Positions 23,390-35,067 of a stretch of DNA of 64,000 nt are shown here, piece after piece. Location of the stretch: NCBI GenBank assembly GCA_013368325.1, contig JAACJK010000111.1, positions 868,001 through 932,000 on the forward strand. Direction: 5' to 3'. The notes under the pieces are model-generated. The model had not been told where the DNA came from. It made no database searches and worked only from the letters and a program-made list of their open reading frames with translations. Within the stretch, counting starts at the first letter, position 1, and each line of letters opens with the position of its first letter. The position numbers and the translations under genes were made by a program. Source of the DNA: Ephemerocybe angulata. Lineage: Eukaryota > Basidiomycota > Agaricomycetes > Agaricales > Psathyrellaceae.

Positions 23390-24585
23390 ATGAGCTTTTG
23401 CGCGGACTGTGTCAAAGGTATGATAACCAATCTTTTAGGCGCCCGACGAACGTTGATCTTATCTTGCGTTTGGCAGGATTTGTTCATGAGGGTACTCCCC
23501 AGGGTACGAGCCACATTTATCATATTGTTGTGCGACCCCATAACCTTCTGTCTAGGCAAAGTCGAGGAAATCGGTGGGGTTCCTAGCTACGTGACCATCC
23601 CCTCGGAGGGCGAGTATCCAAAGGACACCGTCGTCCTCTTCCTCTCGGATATCTACGGATATGAGCTCATCAATTCACAGGTACACTGCGCATACTATCT
23701 CTTTGTTCATTGATGTACTTATATTCTCGGTCTAATCTCGCATTCGTAGCTCCTCGCTGACGACTTTGCACGTAACGGATGGAAGGTTGGTCTGGGTCAT
23801 AGTCAACATCGCGCTGCATTTTGACTTGCTTCTCACTAGACTGTTATCCCCGGGTATCTGAACGGAGACCCTGCCCCTATCGACGCCTTCTCTCCCGGAG
23901 TATGTGCGCCATTATATCTCAGAAGTCCCTGCTAACCTGAGGATCTAGTCGACCTTCAATCTCAACGAGTGGTTTCCCAAACACACTCAGGCCCACACCC
24001 GTCCTACCCTTGATAAGGTCATCGCTGCCCTCAAGGAGGAAGGCGTGACCAAGTTCCTCGCCACTGGCTACTGTTTCGGAGGTACGCATTTTCTCTCACG
24101 AATAGTGTAGAAGGCTAATGTGGACCGCTGCTCGCTAGGCCGGTATGTCTTCGACTTGGCTTTTGACAACGTTATCGACGTCGCCGCGGTCGCACACCCA
24201 TCCCTCCTCACCATTCCGGATGACCTTGAGGTAAGTACTCCAGCGCACTCTCCTTTTGTGCTTCTCTGCTCGACGATCCACATCCTTCTGACAAACATCT
24301 GACAAACATCCCCCACTCGAGTAGAAATACGCCGCTACCTCCAAAGCGCCCCTGCTCATCAATAGCTGCACCACCGACAACCTTTTCCCTCCCGAAGCCG
24401 CCGCCAAGGCGGATGAGATTCTCGGCAACGGAAAGTTTGCACCGGGTTACAAGCGCGAGCACTGGGAGGGCTGCACCCATGGATTTGCTGTGCGCGGCGA
24501 CTTGTCAGTCCCTGAGATTAAAGCGGGTAAGGAGGGCGCGTTCAGGGCTACCGTCACCTGGTTCAAGAACCACTCAAAGGCCTGA
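23390..24585 (+). CDS. Dienelactone hydrolase family protein, tandem copy 1, 8 exons
   Basis: Exons are 23390-23417, 23477-23503, 23556-23680, 23750-23785, 23840-23899, 23949-24081, 24139-24230 and 24325-24585 (253 aa, standard for the family). It is an alpha/beta hydrolase with the DLH-type Cys-Asp-His triad: the nucleophile is the Cys of GYCFGG, the Asp is in CTTDNLFP, and the His is in CTHGFAVRGDL. MSFCADCVKGFVHEGTPQG at the N terminus is typical of fungal members. Family members open lactones or cleave small esters; the substrate is unknown. It has the same intron positions as copies 2 and 3 downstream. This copy is the most divergent in the middle (NLNEWFPKHTQAHTRP instead of the MKW-SGHTPA form). 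Confidence 0.93.
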
Positions 24586-25569
24586 GCGGCATGGGTCAAT
24601 TAGAAGAGTTCGACCAGACCCTAAAGAGGAATGTGTAGCTAATTAAAAGTGATGTATCAGGAACAGAAGGACTTCTCAAGATGTTTGTCGCTGTCAATGG
24701 TCATAGTTTGCTCCAGATCGTTACCGCGTCAAGCGCGCTGGGCGCTTACAGAAGATGTCCCCTCTGTCACCCTTCCACATCAACTCTCACTCCTAATCCC
24801 ATAGACGATGCTTTCGTGAGCCAGATAACCATGATTGGTAAGTACCCAGGACCAAGGTGTGCCTAGTATTCATTGAACTTCGATATGTCAAACCGTGATC
24901 AGCTTTCATTCAATCTGACAATTTCAATGATCTACCCACCTCCGGCACTTAGAAGTCGCCAGTAATCGCTCAGCACAGAGTAGATGATACAAGTCGCTTG
25001 GAGAAGTACATTGTAAACTTGGAAGCTGCGAGACCCGGGTCTCCGATCAACCGGGAGAGCTGCCACAAGCAGGACAATGGGCATGCAGCCATGCTTCCGG
25101 GCCTACTATAGGCTTGCCATTAGAACGCATCGTCTCCGGCCCCCCTCTCGTGACCACACCGACATTACTACAGCTCGCATACAATGATACTGCGGAAAAT
25201 CGGCTCTGGTCGGCTGATAGCCTGTTCATCGCTGTCACTGGTTACTGTGCATGTACTTGTAAATTGAGTTTGACGATCAGCCATTCGTCGATCTATTCCG
25301 GTTTGCTATCCATATTGCGTCAGACTTGTACATACGCTCAATATCCGGTAGTCCCAAAGCTGCTCCTCTTGCGAGCTCTCCATCACTAATACGCGTGGTC
25401 GGGCATGGTTCGGGCTGCGCAAGGGAGTACCACATGTCGGCTATAATCTATCCGAACTTGCCTTGATGAGATCCCTCTTCGACTACAAATACTGAGACAA
25501 AGTCACCGTATTCTGCAGTACAAACACACTAACATTTCCCCACATCCATTTTACTCCTTCAGCGATAAG
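24586..25569. other. Spacer between hydrolase copies 1 and 2
   Basis: I see no coding signal. This is nearly 1 kb containing the copy 2 promoter and no obvious repeat. Confidence 0.4.
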
Positions 25570-26796
25570 ATGAGCTTCTGCGCTGACTGTGTTAAAGGTA
25601 TGGCGCTTGTTATTAAGCGCCCGTCACTATTGCTTAGGTCTGATACCATCCCATCACCTAGGGTTTATACATGAGGGTGTCCCTCAAGGTATTTATCTAG
25701 TCTATCCATGAATCCAGAGGTGCTTATCTTGCCTTTGCCATTAAACAGGGAAAGTCGAGGCGATAGCTGGTATCCCCACATATATCGCCATCCCAGAGGA
25801 AGAAGTCTACCCCAAGGATACTGTCGTCCTCTTTCTTTCCGACGTGTTCGGGATAGAGCTGGTCAACAATAAGGCATGTAGAGCTGGGGCTGTCCTGACG
25901 AGAGCAAATGGCTAACTTCGAAGTTGATGACGGTCGTTTTCTAGCTGTTGGCGGATGACTTTGCCCGGAACGGGTGGAAGGTTCGCCCCAAGGCACCCCT
26001 GTCTCCGACTTAGCTTAAGATTTTTCTGTTTGATCCAGGTCGTCATTCCAGACCTCTACAATGGTGACCCCATCCCCAAGGATGCTTTCAATCCTGGTGT
26101 AAGTGTCCTATACTCGCTGTTTACAGGCTATGTGTACTAATTCTAGCATCGGTTCTATGCAGGAAAACTTCGATATCATGAAATGGTTTCAATCCGGCCA
26201 CACACCCGCAGAAATTCGTCCCACCATTGACAAGGTCATTGCTGCACTGAAGGAGGAAGGCGTGACCAAGTTCCTCGCGACCGGGTATTGTTTTGGCGGT
26301 ACGTACTCTGTCCGTGCTCTTTGTAACAGGGGACTGCTCCTGACAGAACCTTAACTAGCACGATTTGTCTTCGACCTCGCATTCGACAAAGTCATCGCCG
26401 TGTCTGTCGTTAGCCACCCTAGCCTGGTTGAAGTGCCGCAGGACTTTGAGGTGAGTTGATCACAACAAAGTCAGGCCGCCCTTGATTTTCAGCTGATGCA
26501 CGAAACTCGACTTCTTTATGTCTTTCATTTCTCAGAAATACCTTTCGACTGCTGAGGCCCCGTTCCTCATCAACAGCGCGAGCAACGATGATAGGTTCCC
26601 TCTCGAGGCCCAAGCCAAGGCCGACGAAATTCTCGGTGACGGCAAGTTCGCACCCGGGTACAAGAGGGAGTTCTTCGACGGGTGCGACCATGGGTTCGCA
26701 GTGCGAGGCGACCTCTCCAATCCCAAGGTGAAGGCAGGAAAAGAAGGGGCTTTCAAGGCTACCGTTACCTGGTTCAAGACCCACGCGAAGGTTTGA
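25570..26796 (+). CDS. Dienelactone hydrolase family protein, tandem copy 2, 8 exons, one GC-AG intron
   Basis: Exons are 25570-25597, 25662-25688, 25749-25873, 25945-25980, 26039-26098, 26163-26298, 26359-26450 and 26536-26796 (254 aa). The triad residues are in GYCFGA, NDDRFP and CDHGFAVRGDL. The third intron begins GCATGT instead of GT; exon 3 keeps exactly the 125-nt length of both paralogs, which fixes the GC donor. Position 1 of intron 6/7 leads to Ala instead of Gly after GYCFG. The strong similarity to copy 3 (DIMKW, SGHTP, INSASNDDR) suggests these two are the more recent duplicates. Confidence 0.93.
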
Positions 26797-27452
26797 TGAA
26801 TAGCGGGTCCAGGAAGCTTCGATGCGCCGTCCGATATGGACGAGTCCAACTACTAGAACAATGTATTATATATATTTTAACGAGATGCACAGGGATGCAC
26901 ATGGGTCACTGACGTAGTTTGAGCAATGATAACGCGTACGAAGCTGACTGAAGCTGAGCAAGTCTTGGAAGAGTATGTAGTGTGTGCCGTGTTCTGTGGA
27001 AGCAAAGAGACTTTGACTGTCTCCTGACTAATTTTTCACTTCCGCCTCCTGGACAGGAACTAAGTAAGGTCCTATTATAGTGCATCACCTCTAGAAAAAG
27101 AGGGAGGGAGGATCCCAAACACTCCATGCTGTCCATGGTCCTCGTGGGTCGAAGGACCGTGCTAAATATAACCTCGTACTCAATGTGTTTTGTGGGCTAT
27201 TTTGGGGCCTAACTACGTGCCATTTAGTAAATTGCAATTACGAGACGCTTTTACCACAGGAGAGCTGGAGCCTGGAAAGAGTGGAAGCACATCCGAGTCA
27301 ATGCCGGCCGTGTGGTTTACGAGTCCCTCACATGTGGCAATACATTATGTTACTTACATTGCCCAATCCACAGTGGTACAAATAGCAAGAGAAAGATCAT
27401 TGAACGACAGCACACTGAACCCCCTCACCCCGAAGAGCAAAGCTTCACGAGA
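26797..27452. other. Spacer between hydrolase copies 2 and 3
   Basis: No gene seen. It should hold the copy 2 terminator and the copy 3 promoter. Confidence 0.4.
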
Positions 27453-28684
27453 ATGAGCTTCTGCGCCGACTGTGTCAAAGGCAGGCTAACGATATACGTT
27501 TAGGCGCCCAAGCAGTCGCTGATGTCGCGGATAATTTCCCACCACAGGTTTCGTCCATGAGGGCATACCCCAAGGTATGTAGGCATACATTCCTCCAGAG
27601 CTCGAGCCCGGTTGACTCTACTTCGAACAGGCGAAGTTGAAAAGATTGCTGGTATCGATTCGTACGTCGCTGTCCCAACCGAGGAGGACTACCCGAAGGA
27701 CACTGTTATCCTCTTCCTGAGCGATGCCTTTGGGCTGGAACTTGTCAACAACAAGGTAAGCGGGAAATTGAAAAGCTCTACTTACCAAGTCCAGGTGAAG
27801 AAAGGCCTACTGACGGACATCTCATTGACTTGCAATATCAGCTTTTGGCGGATGATTTCGCGAGGAACGGTTGGAAGGTGAGTAGCAATTATACACACCT
27901 CTCAAGGGTTCAGCTTTGAGCTCCATATCCATCTACCAGGTAGTCGTCCCAGACCTTTTCAATGGTGACCCCGTGCCCAAAGACGCTTTCAATCCCGGGG
28001 TGAGTGGTCTCCTGAACACTGCGCCTTTTGGGGAATAAAAGGCATTTGACTCATGTCCGTTTCTTCAGGCAAAGCCCTACGATATCATGAAATGGCTGCA
28101 CTCTGGACACACTCCCGCCGATGTTCGCCCTATCATTGATAAAGTCATCGCAGCTTTGAAGGAGGAGGGAGTGACAAAGTTCCTCGCAACTGGCTATTGC
28201 TTCGGTGGTAAGGCGGTGCGCTCATATTCTTCTCTGGTCAATATTAATGTACCTGCGAACTAGGTCGCTTTGTATTCGACTTGGCATTCGACAAAGTCAT
28301 AGACGTTGCCGTCGTCAGCCATCCCAGCCTTCTTGAGCTTCCACAAGACTTGGAAGTACGTCAAGATTCATTATACCTAGATTCAGAACTAAATTCCCGA
28401 CTTTCTCCATCCAAAATCTACAGAAGTATCGCACAACGGCCGAGGCGCCTCTCCTCATCAACAGCGCGAGCAATGACGACAGGCTCAACTTGGAGCAACA
28501 AGCAAACGCGGACCGTATCCTCGGAAACGGAAATTTCGCTCCTGGATACAAAAGGGAGCATTTTGAGGGATGCAACCACGGGTTTGCTGTTCGTGGTGAC
28601 CTGAGCAACCCCCAAGTTAAGGCCGGCAAAGAGGGCGCGTTCAGGGCGACCGTGACTTGGTTCAAGAACAATTCGAAGGCTTGA
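27453..28684 (+). CDS. Dienelactone hydrolase family protein, tandem copy 3, 8 exons, one GC-AG intron
   Basis: Exons are 27453-27480, 27548-27574, 27631-27755, 27842-27877, 27940-27999, 28069-28207, 28264-28355 and 28424-28684 (255 aa). The triad residues lie in GYCFGG, NDDRLN and CNHGFAVRGDL. The first intron starts GCAGGC, again a GC donor, at the position where the paralogs have GTATG; conserved exon lengths on both sides support it. Exon 6 has one extra codon (AKPYDI for ENFDI). It is on the same strand as copies 1 and 2 and ends the cluster. Confidence 0.93.
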
Positions 28685-29980
28685 ACGAATTTAGTTGGCC
28701 TTATCCCCTCGAAATATAGTCTATCTTAGCTTTCTCCCTGTACTTTTAGTTCCTGGACTGTGTCACTTGAGCTGTACCTGTTTGACCTTCCTGCTCAAAC
28801 GGACGTCATCGCGGATGTCATGAAGCGCCGGGCGCTTAAAAGTGCCTGAAGAGGAAACATAGGGGCTGCGGGAGCAGTCAGGCGAAGAGAACCCCTTTCC
28901 GTGCGCCCTGGAATAATGCTACGTTCAGTCATATGCGGTACCATCAGAACAAGAATCATGCATATAGCAAGTCAACGCCGGGCGGCTAAGAACTCACTCA
29001 GTCCCCTTCAAATCCCATACATTCGACATGCCATGTCAAACACGAGGATTCGAGCGGAAGCCCGACTCTGCGTTTAGGCAAAAGGCACCTAAACCTCAAT
29101 TATTAGGGTCGCTTCTAATAATATATGTGATGCTTTACCTGTTTGTACAGATTGGTTTTCAGGGTGCTTCGAGGTGCAATCCTGGTGTCGTCTGACTGAA
29201 TGTATCCTGTGAAGAGGTAAAGCACACCATACCCGGCCTGCTTCCACTTACGCGCTAAAGAAACGCCCACGCTATCACGGTTCCTTGGATTAAATTGCGA
29301 ACCCTAGTTTCCTTTGGACGTGACCTCGGTGACCAAGCAAACAAGGTCATTTGAGCGATTTGTGCTGCGGCATGACCGTCCTCGAGGCGGAAAACCACCA
29401 CCAAGGAATTTAGGAATGGGAAAAAAACAGAACACGAGGGGTTTGTGGCGAGGTGAATGAGGGTTGTGACACGGGACGCACTGCATGGAAAATTGGCTAG
29501 ATGAAAGGGCTTACCATAGGTTAGTAGATAGAACAAACGAATGGAAGAGTCAAAACCTTCATATCGCCAAACGGATCCGAGGAAGGGATAGGGATCGAGG
29601 GCCGCTCAAACCCCCATTAACCCTTCTGCCATGGCCGTAGCCGAGTAATTTGAACTTGGCAAAAAAGGAGAACAAACCCGATAACAAATGAGTAGAGAAG
29701 GTATTAGTGATGGCTGTAGAGTATAGTGAGCAGTACAACAACAACAGGAGAGAACTCGACTAGCAATGGCGACAGACATCTGTGAGATAGACGTAACGAA
29801 GGTCCTGGGAGTGAGTACACGAAACAGAGCAACATTCACGAGAACGAACAAACGACCAAAATTGCCAGCAAAGATAATTAGAGAAGCGATACCCAAACCC
29901 AAAGGAAAACAAGATAGCATGAACGCCAAAGAATCCCTGGTGCAATCACCAAGGAAGCTGCAGTCTAACCTGAGCTTCGC
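28685..29980. other. Convergent intergenic region
   Basis: This lies between hydrolase copy 3 and the end of the GATA factor. It includes a GGCGCTTA octamer (28831-28838). Short frames near 29255-29536 show no features. I see no gene. Confidence 0.4.
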
Positions 29981-32783
29981 TCAATCCCTGCCCTCTCCAC
30001 CGTCCCGCATCGATCCACCATAGTCGCTATCGCCGTCACCCGAGTCATCTCTATGATGTCCGCTTCCTCCACCATGCGACACCGAAACATTCATAGAAAC
30101 AACACCATTACCGGGACCATTGTTAGCGCTTGCGCTGTTGTTATTACCTCGCCTCCCAGATCCCCCTGAAGTGGATGCTGTCGGGTTCGTTTCCCTGACG
30201 CGCTTCTTGATCTAAGCTTCGTCAAAACCAACTCTTCTAATCTGAATCGAAAGCCCATGCGCACCATTTTTGCGTACACCAGCCCACACGCATTGCAAAG
30301 CGTCCTCGGGCCTACGATACAGCCATAAGTCAAAAGATCAAACGACAAGACTGAATATCAGCGCTCACCCAAAGGTCCACGTCTCCACTCCGGCGTCGAG
30401 GTCGCACCGCAGCCCAAACACGTCTGCCCATCACCTTCAGCGTCGTGCTTCTGCCTTTTATTTGCGCTGCCTCCCCCAGTGTTTCTCTCTCCCCCACCGG
30501 TATTCGCATTCCCATTCGTACTCGCAGGCCGGGATGCAGCGGGAGTTTCTTTCGGTGGGGCACCCCCACTACTGGTCGTAGTCGTCCCATCCGGGTGGTG
30601 CTGGAGGATCGTAAGCTGCATTGTGCCCTGTCCAGGATGTAGCACCTCCTTCTTCGGCTTTTTCGAAGGCCCAGAGGCAGTACTCCCTCCCCCATTGTCT
30701 CTACTGCCGTTATTGACATTGCTACTCGGAGCTGCGTTGCTGTGGTTGGCGCTGCTACTAGCATGGCCACCCGAGCCCGAACCAGACGCGTGCTGCTGCT
30801 GCGCGTAGTGGTCTTGCGCGGGGGAGGGCTGTGGAGGTGGAGGAGCAGGAGCGATAGGCACGTGCGACGACGAACTTGGCTGGTTATGTCCCTGCGGAGG
30901 CCCATTCGCTCCCGAGAGCGAGGACGAGGAAGGACGGTGCACCATAGGCGGCTGTTGCGCCTGCTGCTGCTGATAATGATGTTGCCCGCTCGTCGACGGT
31001 TGCTGCAACGGCGGGGTATGGTTATTATGGTTGAGATGCGTCGCAGATGGCTGCTGCGAATGCTGGCTCCCATAAGGAGCTTGCTGCTGTTGCTGTTGTT
31101 GAGGCTGCTGGGGCTGTGGGGAGTACGCCGCCGCCGCCGCTTCCAGCATTTGCGCCCCGTAGCTTGCATGTTGCAGCATTTGTTCAAGGACCTCGGCAGA
31201 TATCTTGTCCGGTCCCCCGCCAAATGCCATGGGCGCAGGTGCTGCAGCTGAGCCAGCCTTATTGTTGATCGCATTGACACTGTCCATCACACCTCGGTAC
31301 GATTCCAGGAGCTGGAAGGGAGGTACACAAGTCGATAAGCTCCCACCAAATAAAAAGATTAAAACTTCCAACGTACTTTCATGAAGTCTAATCCAGAAGG
31401 GTTCGACGGTAAGGACGGAGGGATGGGGGTTGCTACAGGCGATTCTTTTTCCCGTTTCATGACCTGGTATGCTGGCTCTGGGGCTTTATACTCTGTGTGC
31501 TTGTACTCGAAATGCTTGTACTCGACTTGCTTGAATGGTGCATGATGCGACGAAGCAACTATTGGTGCTGGCTGGGAAACTGGAGGAGGTGGGGGCGGGG
31601 GTGCAATCGCCTGCTGCTGCTGCTGCTGTTGCTGATGGTGATGTTGGGGTGGATGTTGGGGTTGAGGACGAGGTGGAGGCTGGGGTGGAGGCTGGGATTG
31701 AGGTTGAGGATGATGTTGAGGCGGGGGCGGCGGGGCTTGCTGCTGCTGTTGATATTGATGGTGGTAATGGATGGGTGGCGTATGAGTTTGAGCATGATGC
31801 TGCTGTTGATGATGTGAAGGAGCTGGAGGCGGAGGCGCTGGGGCCGAAGCAGGTGGAGGGGGAGGAATGATTGAGTGGTGAGAAGGCCGCTGCTGCTGCT
31901 GCTGGTGTTGTTGTTGCTGCTGATGCTGGAGGTGATGAAGCGAAGAAGAAGAGGAAGACGGAGGTGGAGGTGCATAGGTGTTGTGATGGTGCGTAACAGA
32001 AGCAAGCGACGCGAGGGAAGAGCTCGACGAGGGTGGCGGCAAATTCGCTGAGAGCGAATTTGAAGAGCTCGGGGGTATGTTAACATGCCTCTCCTCTACC
32101 AATCGACGTGAGTGGGTATCACTGTAGGACGTCAGCGGAGGCGGTTGCTGGATCTGGTGCGCATGAGCTTGATTTTGGGAAAGCTGGGAATGCGAGTATC
32201 CGTATCCGCCTCGTGGCTGGTCGAAAGAAGAAGTAGCCGTCGCTGGGGATTCGATCTGCTGTCCACTAGACGTCGAGTTGTACGGAGGTGGCTGGGGATC
32301 AGCAGGTGGGGGAGGGGGTGGGGGAGGAGCCGGATGCGAATTGTACGACTGGCTATAGGCATGCCCCCAGCTCTCTGCTGTTGGCGGCGGACCCCACTGC
32401 CTTGCTGACGACTGTGTGGGTGGTGGTTGGTGCTGCTGTTGCTGTTGCTGCTGCTGTTGGAGTTGCTGCTGGAGATGGTGCTGCTGCTGCTGATGGTGCG
32501 AAGAGGAGGGATGTTGCGAGGGATGTTGCGAGTGATGCTGCGGTTGTGCATATGATTGTGGTGCGTAGGACCCGGTCTGCGTGTACGGTGCAGACGATGG
32601 CGGGTGTTGATTGTAATGGCCAGTTTGAGGCGACGAATGGGTCGACTGGGAGGAAGAGCTGGATCTCACTGTCCGAAGCGGGGGCGCCTGGCTCGGCGGT
32701 GGTGGATTGTCATACGATGACAGAGGCTGCTGGTAGCCTACATAGTGGTCGTACTGGTACATGTATCGCCCGTCTCCAGACAT
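29981..32783 (-). CDS. Gln/Pro-rich GATA-type zinc-finger transcription factor, 4 exons
   Basis: Exons are 31377-32783, 30369-31311, 30265-30311 and 29981-30211 (875 aa). One C-terminal zinc finger reads TCLGCGATSTPEWRRGPLG, then PRTLCNACGLVYAKM, with basic IKKR following: C-x2-C-x18-C-x2-C, completed by splicing across intron 2 and ending at intron 3. The x18 spacing is the class found in WC-1/WC-2-like and plant GATA factors, not the x17 of AreA/SreA. No PAS domain is visible. The first 470 residues and much of the second exon are Gln-, Pro- and His-rich low complexity, as in activation domains. A short ordered block (LLESYRGVMDSVNAINN) starts exon 2. It binds GATA-containing promoters; its targets cannot be told. 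Confidence 0.92.
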
Positions 32784-34162
32784 AGCGATTGATCTGGGGC
32801 TGTTTCAATGGCAGTTGGAAGGAGGGGGAAAACGGAAGGAGCTCACCAGCGAGGAAGTTTATATACGAAATGATTTCTCGTGCGTAAACCCAGGATCGCG
32901 AATCGTGAGAGGGGGATAGCCGATAGTATTCAATGTAGGGAGCTAAACTGACAGAAGAAGCGTGTCAGTGCCGTGGGCCCAAAGTGCAGATGAAAGCTGC
33001 GAAGTCCGTGTACGTTATCTCCCAGCGCCTCAGAGGCTTCTACCGGGTGTACGTCGCACCCAAGTGGAAACACGACTCACCAGTCATATCACGGTGAAAG
33101 CAAGATAACAGTCCACGAGACTGTGTGTTTTTCAAGGCAGATTCGAGGGCCGTGCTCACTAATCACAGGGTTAGCAAAATAGACGCGCGAATCCCGAATA
33201 ACACAGGAAGGAAACCGTCACCGACATGAACAGGCCTTTCTACCTCCAACGATTCCGAATCTGGACCAAGCCCTGAGAGTGACGACACGGGGTGTGCTCT
33301 TCGGGAAAACCTCTGGAGTTTGCTGGCAAACTGAGGACGTCCTCTTGGTCGGGTCGTGGCGCAATATATATGATAGGCCACCGGTAGATTGTGGAGGAAC
33401 GAAGGGAAAACGGATTCTGATCGCTACCACAGTCCACCTCGAAATCGAAATCGAAATATTCCGGCCCGTCCTCGTTCCGCTCCATCACCAAGTCACCGTC
33501 GCACTGCCGCACTCGCATCTCCCACTCGTCTCCTCGTGGGTGCCCGTCACCGATGTCACCCTTCATATCGGAAGAAGTTGTTTCCAATTCTTCCTCTCGG
33601 GGCTTCCATGGAAAGCCTAAATATCTAAAATGATGCTTGAGCTCCGTAAGTCTCTGTCAGGCAGTGTCAGCCGCCGAGGGAACACCGACGGTGCATCATG
33701 GCACCATCCCTTCCAACTTGGCAACAGTCTGCTGGGAGGCAGTGAGCATAACGCCATAAGGAGTCGACACCAGCCACATCTGAACTTCTGAAGAGTGCCA
33801 GAATAGAATGCGAGGCCCAAATGACTCTTGAGTCGGGACTTGGCCGTCGACTAGGATTATTGGGAATGTGAATCCCCCGTTGAATACTAGGGTTATCGAA
33901 GGGACTTATCCCTTTCGTTATGCTTTTGCCATTTGGCCTGGCGTTCAGACGGAAACTGAGATCCCGCCACTCCTGCTTGCCGCTCGACCGGCGCTTAAGC
34001 TGAAGCGACACGTGCAAATCACGAGCGCGAGGCGCGTCGGCATCACACCAAAGCAAAAACCTCCAGGACATCGAGTATTTGCGGTTCTTCCTGCTATAGA
34101 TGCATATCGCGGAGCCGTGAGCAATGCCCAAAGAAGTTCTGCGGCTTGGAACGAGAACACTC
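32784..34162. other. Long upstream region of the GATA factor gene
   Basis: This probably holds the promoter and a leader with introns. Frames at 33240-33620 occur on both strands without features. A GGCGCTTA octamer lies at 33990-33997. No gene seen. Confidence 0.4.
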
Positions 34163-34171
34163 CCCTAAAAG

Positions 34172-35058
34172 GGATAAAGCAGTTGGGCAACCCGGTCTCG
34201 AGCCGTCAACCCGGGGTTGCCGAATATGCTATTGGGCGACCCGGTGCTCGTCCCACGGCAGGTTTTGATGGACGGCCGGAGCGTCGGTGATGTTCCACTT
34301 GGGAAGTGACCTCCTCTTTTCCCACCTCATCCAAATCCGCCTACCCCAACAGTATCTCCCGTTCCTTGCTACTTTTCCGAGGCCATGGTCTCTTTAAAAG
34401 CCATATACGTGTAGGTATTATTGTAATTGGGGCTATATACTGCTTAAATCAGTATGTTTATGTCTTGGAGAAGTACGGGCGCCCGATATATGAGAAGCTA
34501 GGTGCTGGGCGCCGTAGTCCTAACCGACGTGTGACTATGCCCTACTTCCCGTCGCCAATCCTGTTGTTTGGTGATTACTGAGGTTACCAATTAAGCAGTA
34601 ATCTACACACAAAGTCTACAGAGGTGTAGAAGAGCGGAGACTCAACGTTTAACTGGCCGTACTTTGCATATCACGATCTCCCTGATTTCAAGAAAATTGC
34701 CAAGGAAAACGGAGGAAAACACAAGAAGTGCTGAGTGGTATTATGCACACTGCCCTCCTAATTTCTGGATTTATACGATGTATACAGCCATAAACCAGGA
34801 CTTAATTCCGTACTGCTCTCATATCTACTTCCATCTTCTCTTCCATACTAAATAAGAGGCACACACACACTGGGGAGCGAGAAATTCGCCACGGCGCCTA
34901 TTTCACACTTGTATGGCAGTCGGGACTCAGCGGTGTTGGTATCACTAGGCCGGTGATGTGACGGCCTATGAGACCAAATAAAACCAAAGAAAAATTCAGT
35001 AATGGTATTCGGCAACCCGGGATACTCACGTCAACCGGGTTGCCCAACTGCTTTATCC
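34172..35058. mobile_element. Non-autonomous DNA transposon (MITE-like), 887 bp, with 9-bp target duplication
   Basis: The left end starts GGATAAAGCAGTTGGGCAAC and the right end is its reverse complement; the inverted repeats stay similar for about 55 bp, both ending in a second GGTTGCCGAAT block. CCCTAAAAG is found directly on both sides (34163-34171 and 35059-35067), an apparent target duplication of 8 or 9 bp. That length fits hAT or Mutator-like elements. The interior has no transposase frame. Confidence 0.75.
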
Positions 35059-35067
35059 CCCTAAAAG

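Noticed and set aside
30330..31280. 316-codon Arg/Ser-rich frame in the GATA gene
   Set aside because: It is an alternative frame of Gln/Pro-rich repeats; the zinc finger and splice phases fix the other frame.
32450..32500. CRISPR-like regular repeats in the Gln-coding part of the GATA gene
   Set aside because: These are CAG/CAA codon runs in a eukaryotic gene; there are no spacers of fixed length.
34163..34171. Interstitial telomere repeat
   Set aside because: A single TTTTAGGG-like unit on each side of the element is better explained as its target duplication.
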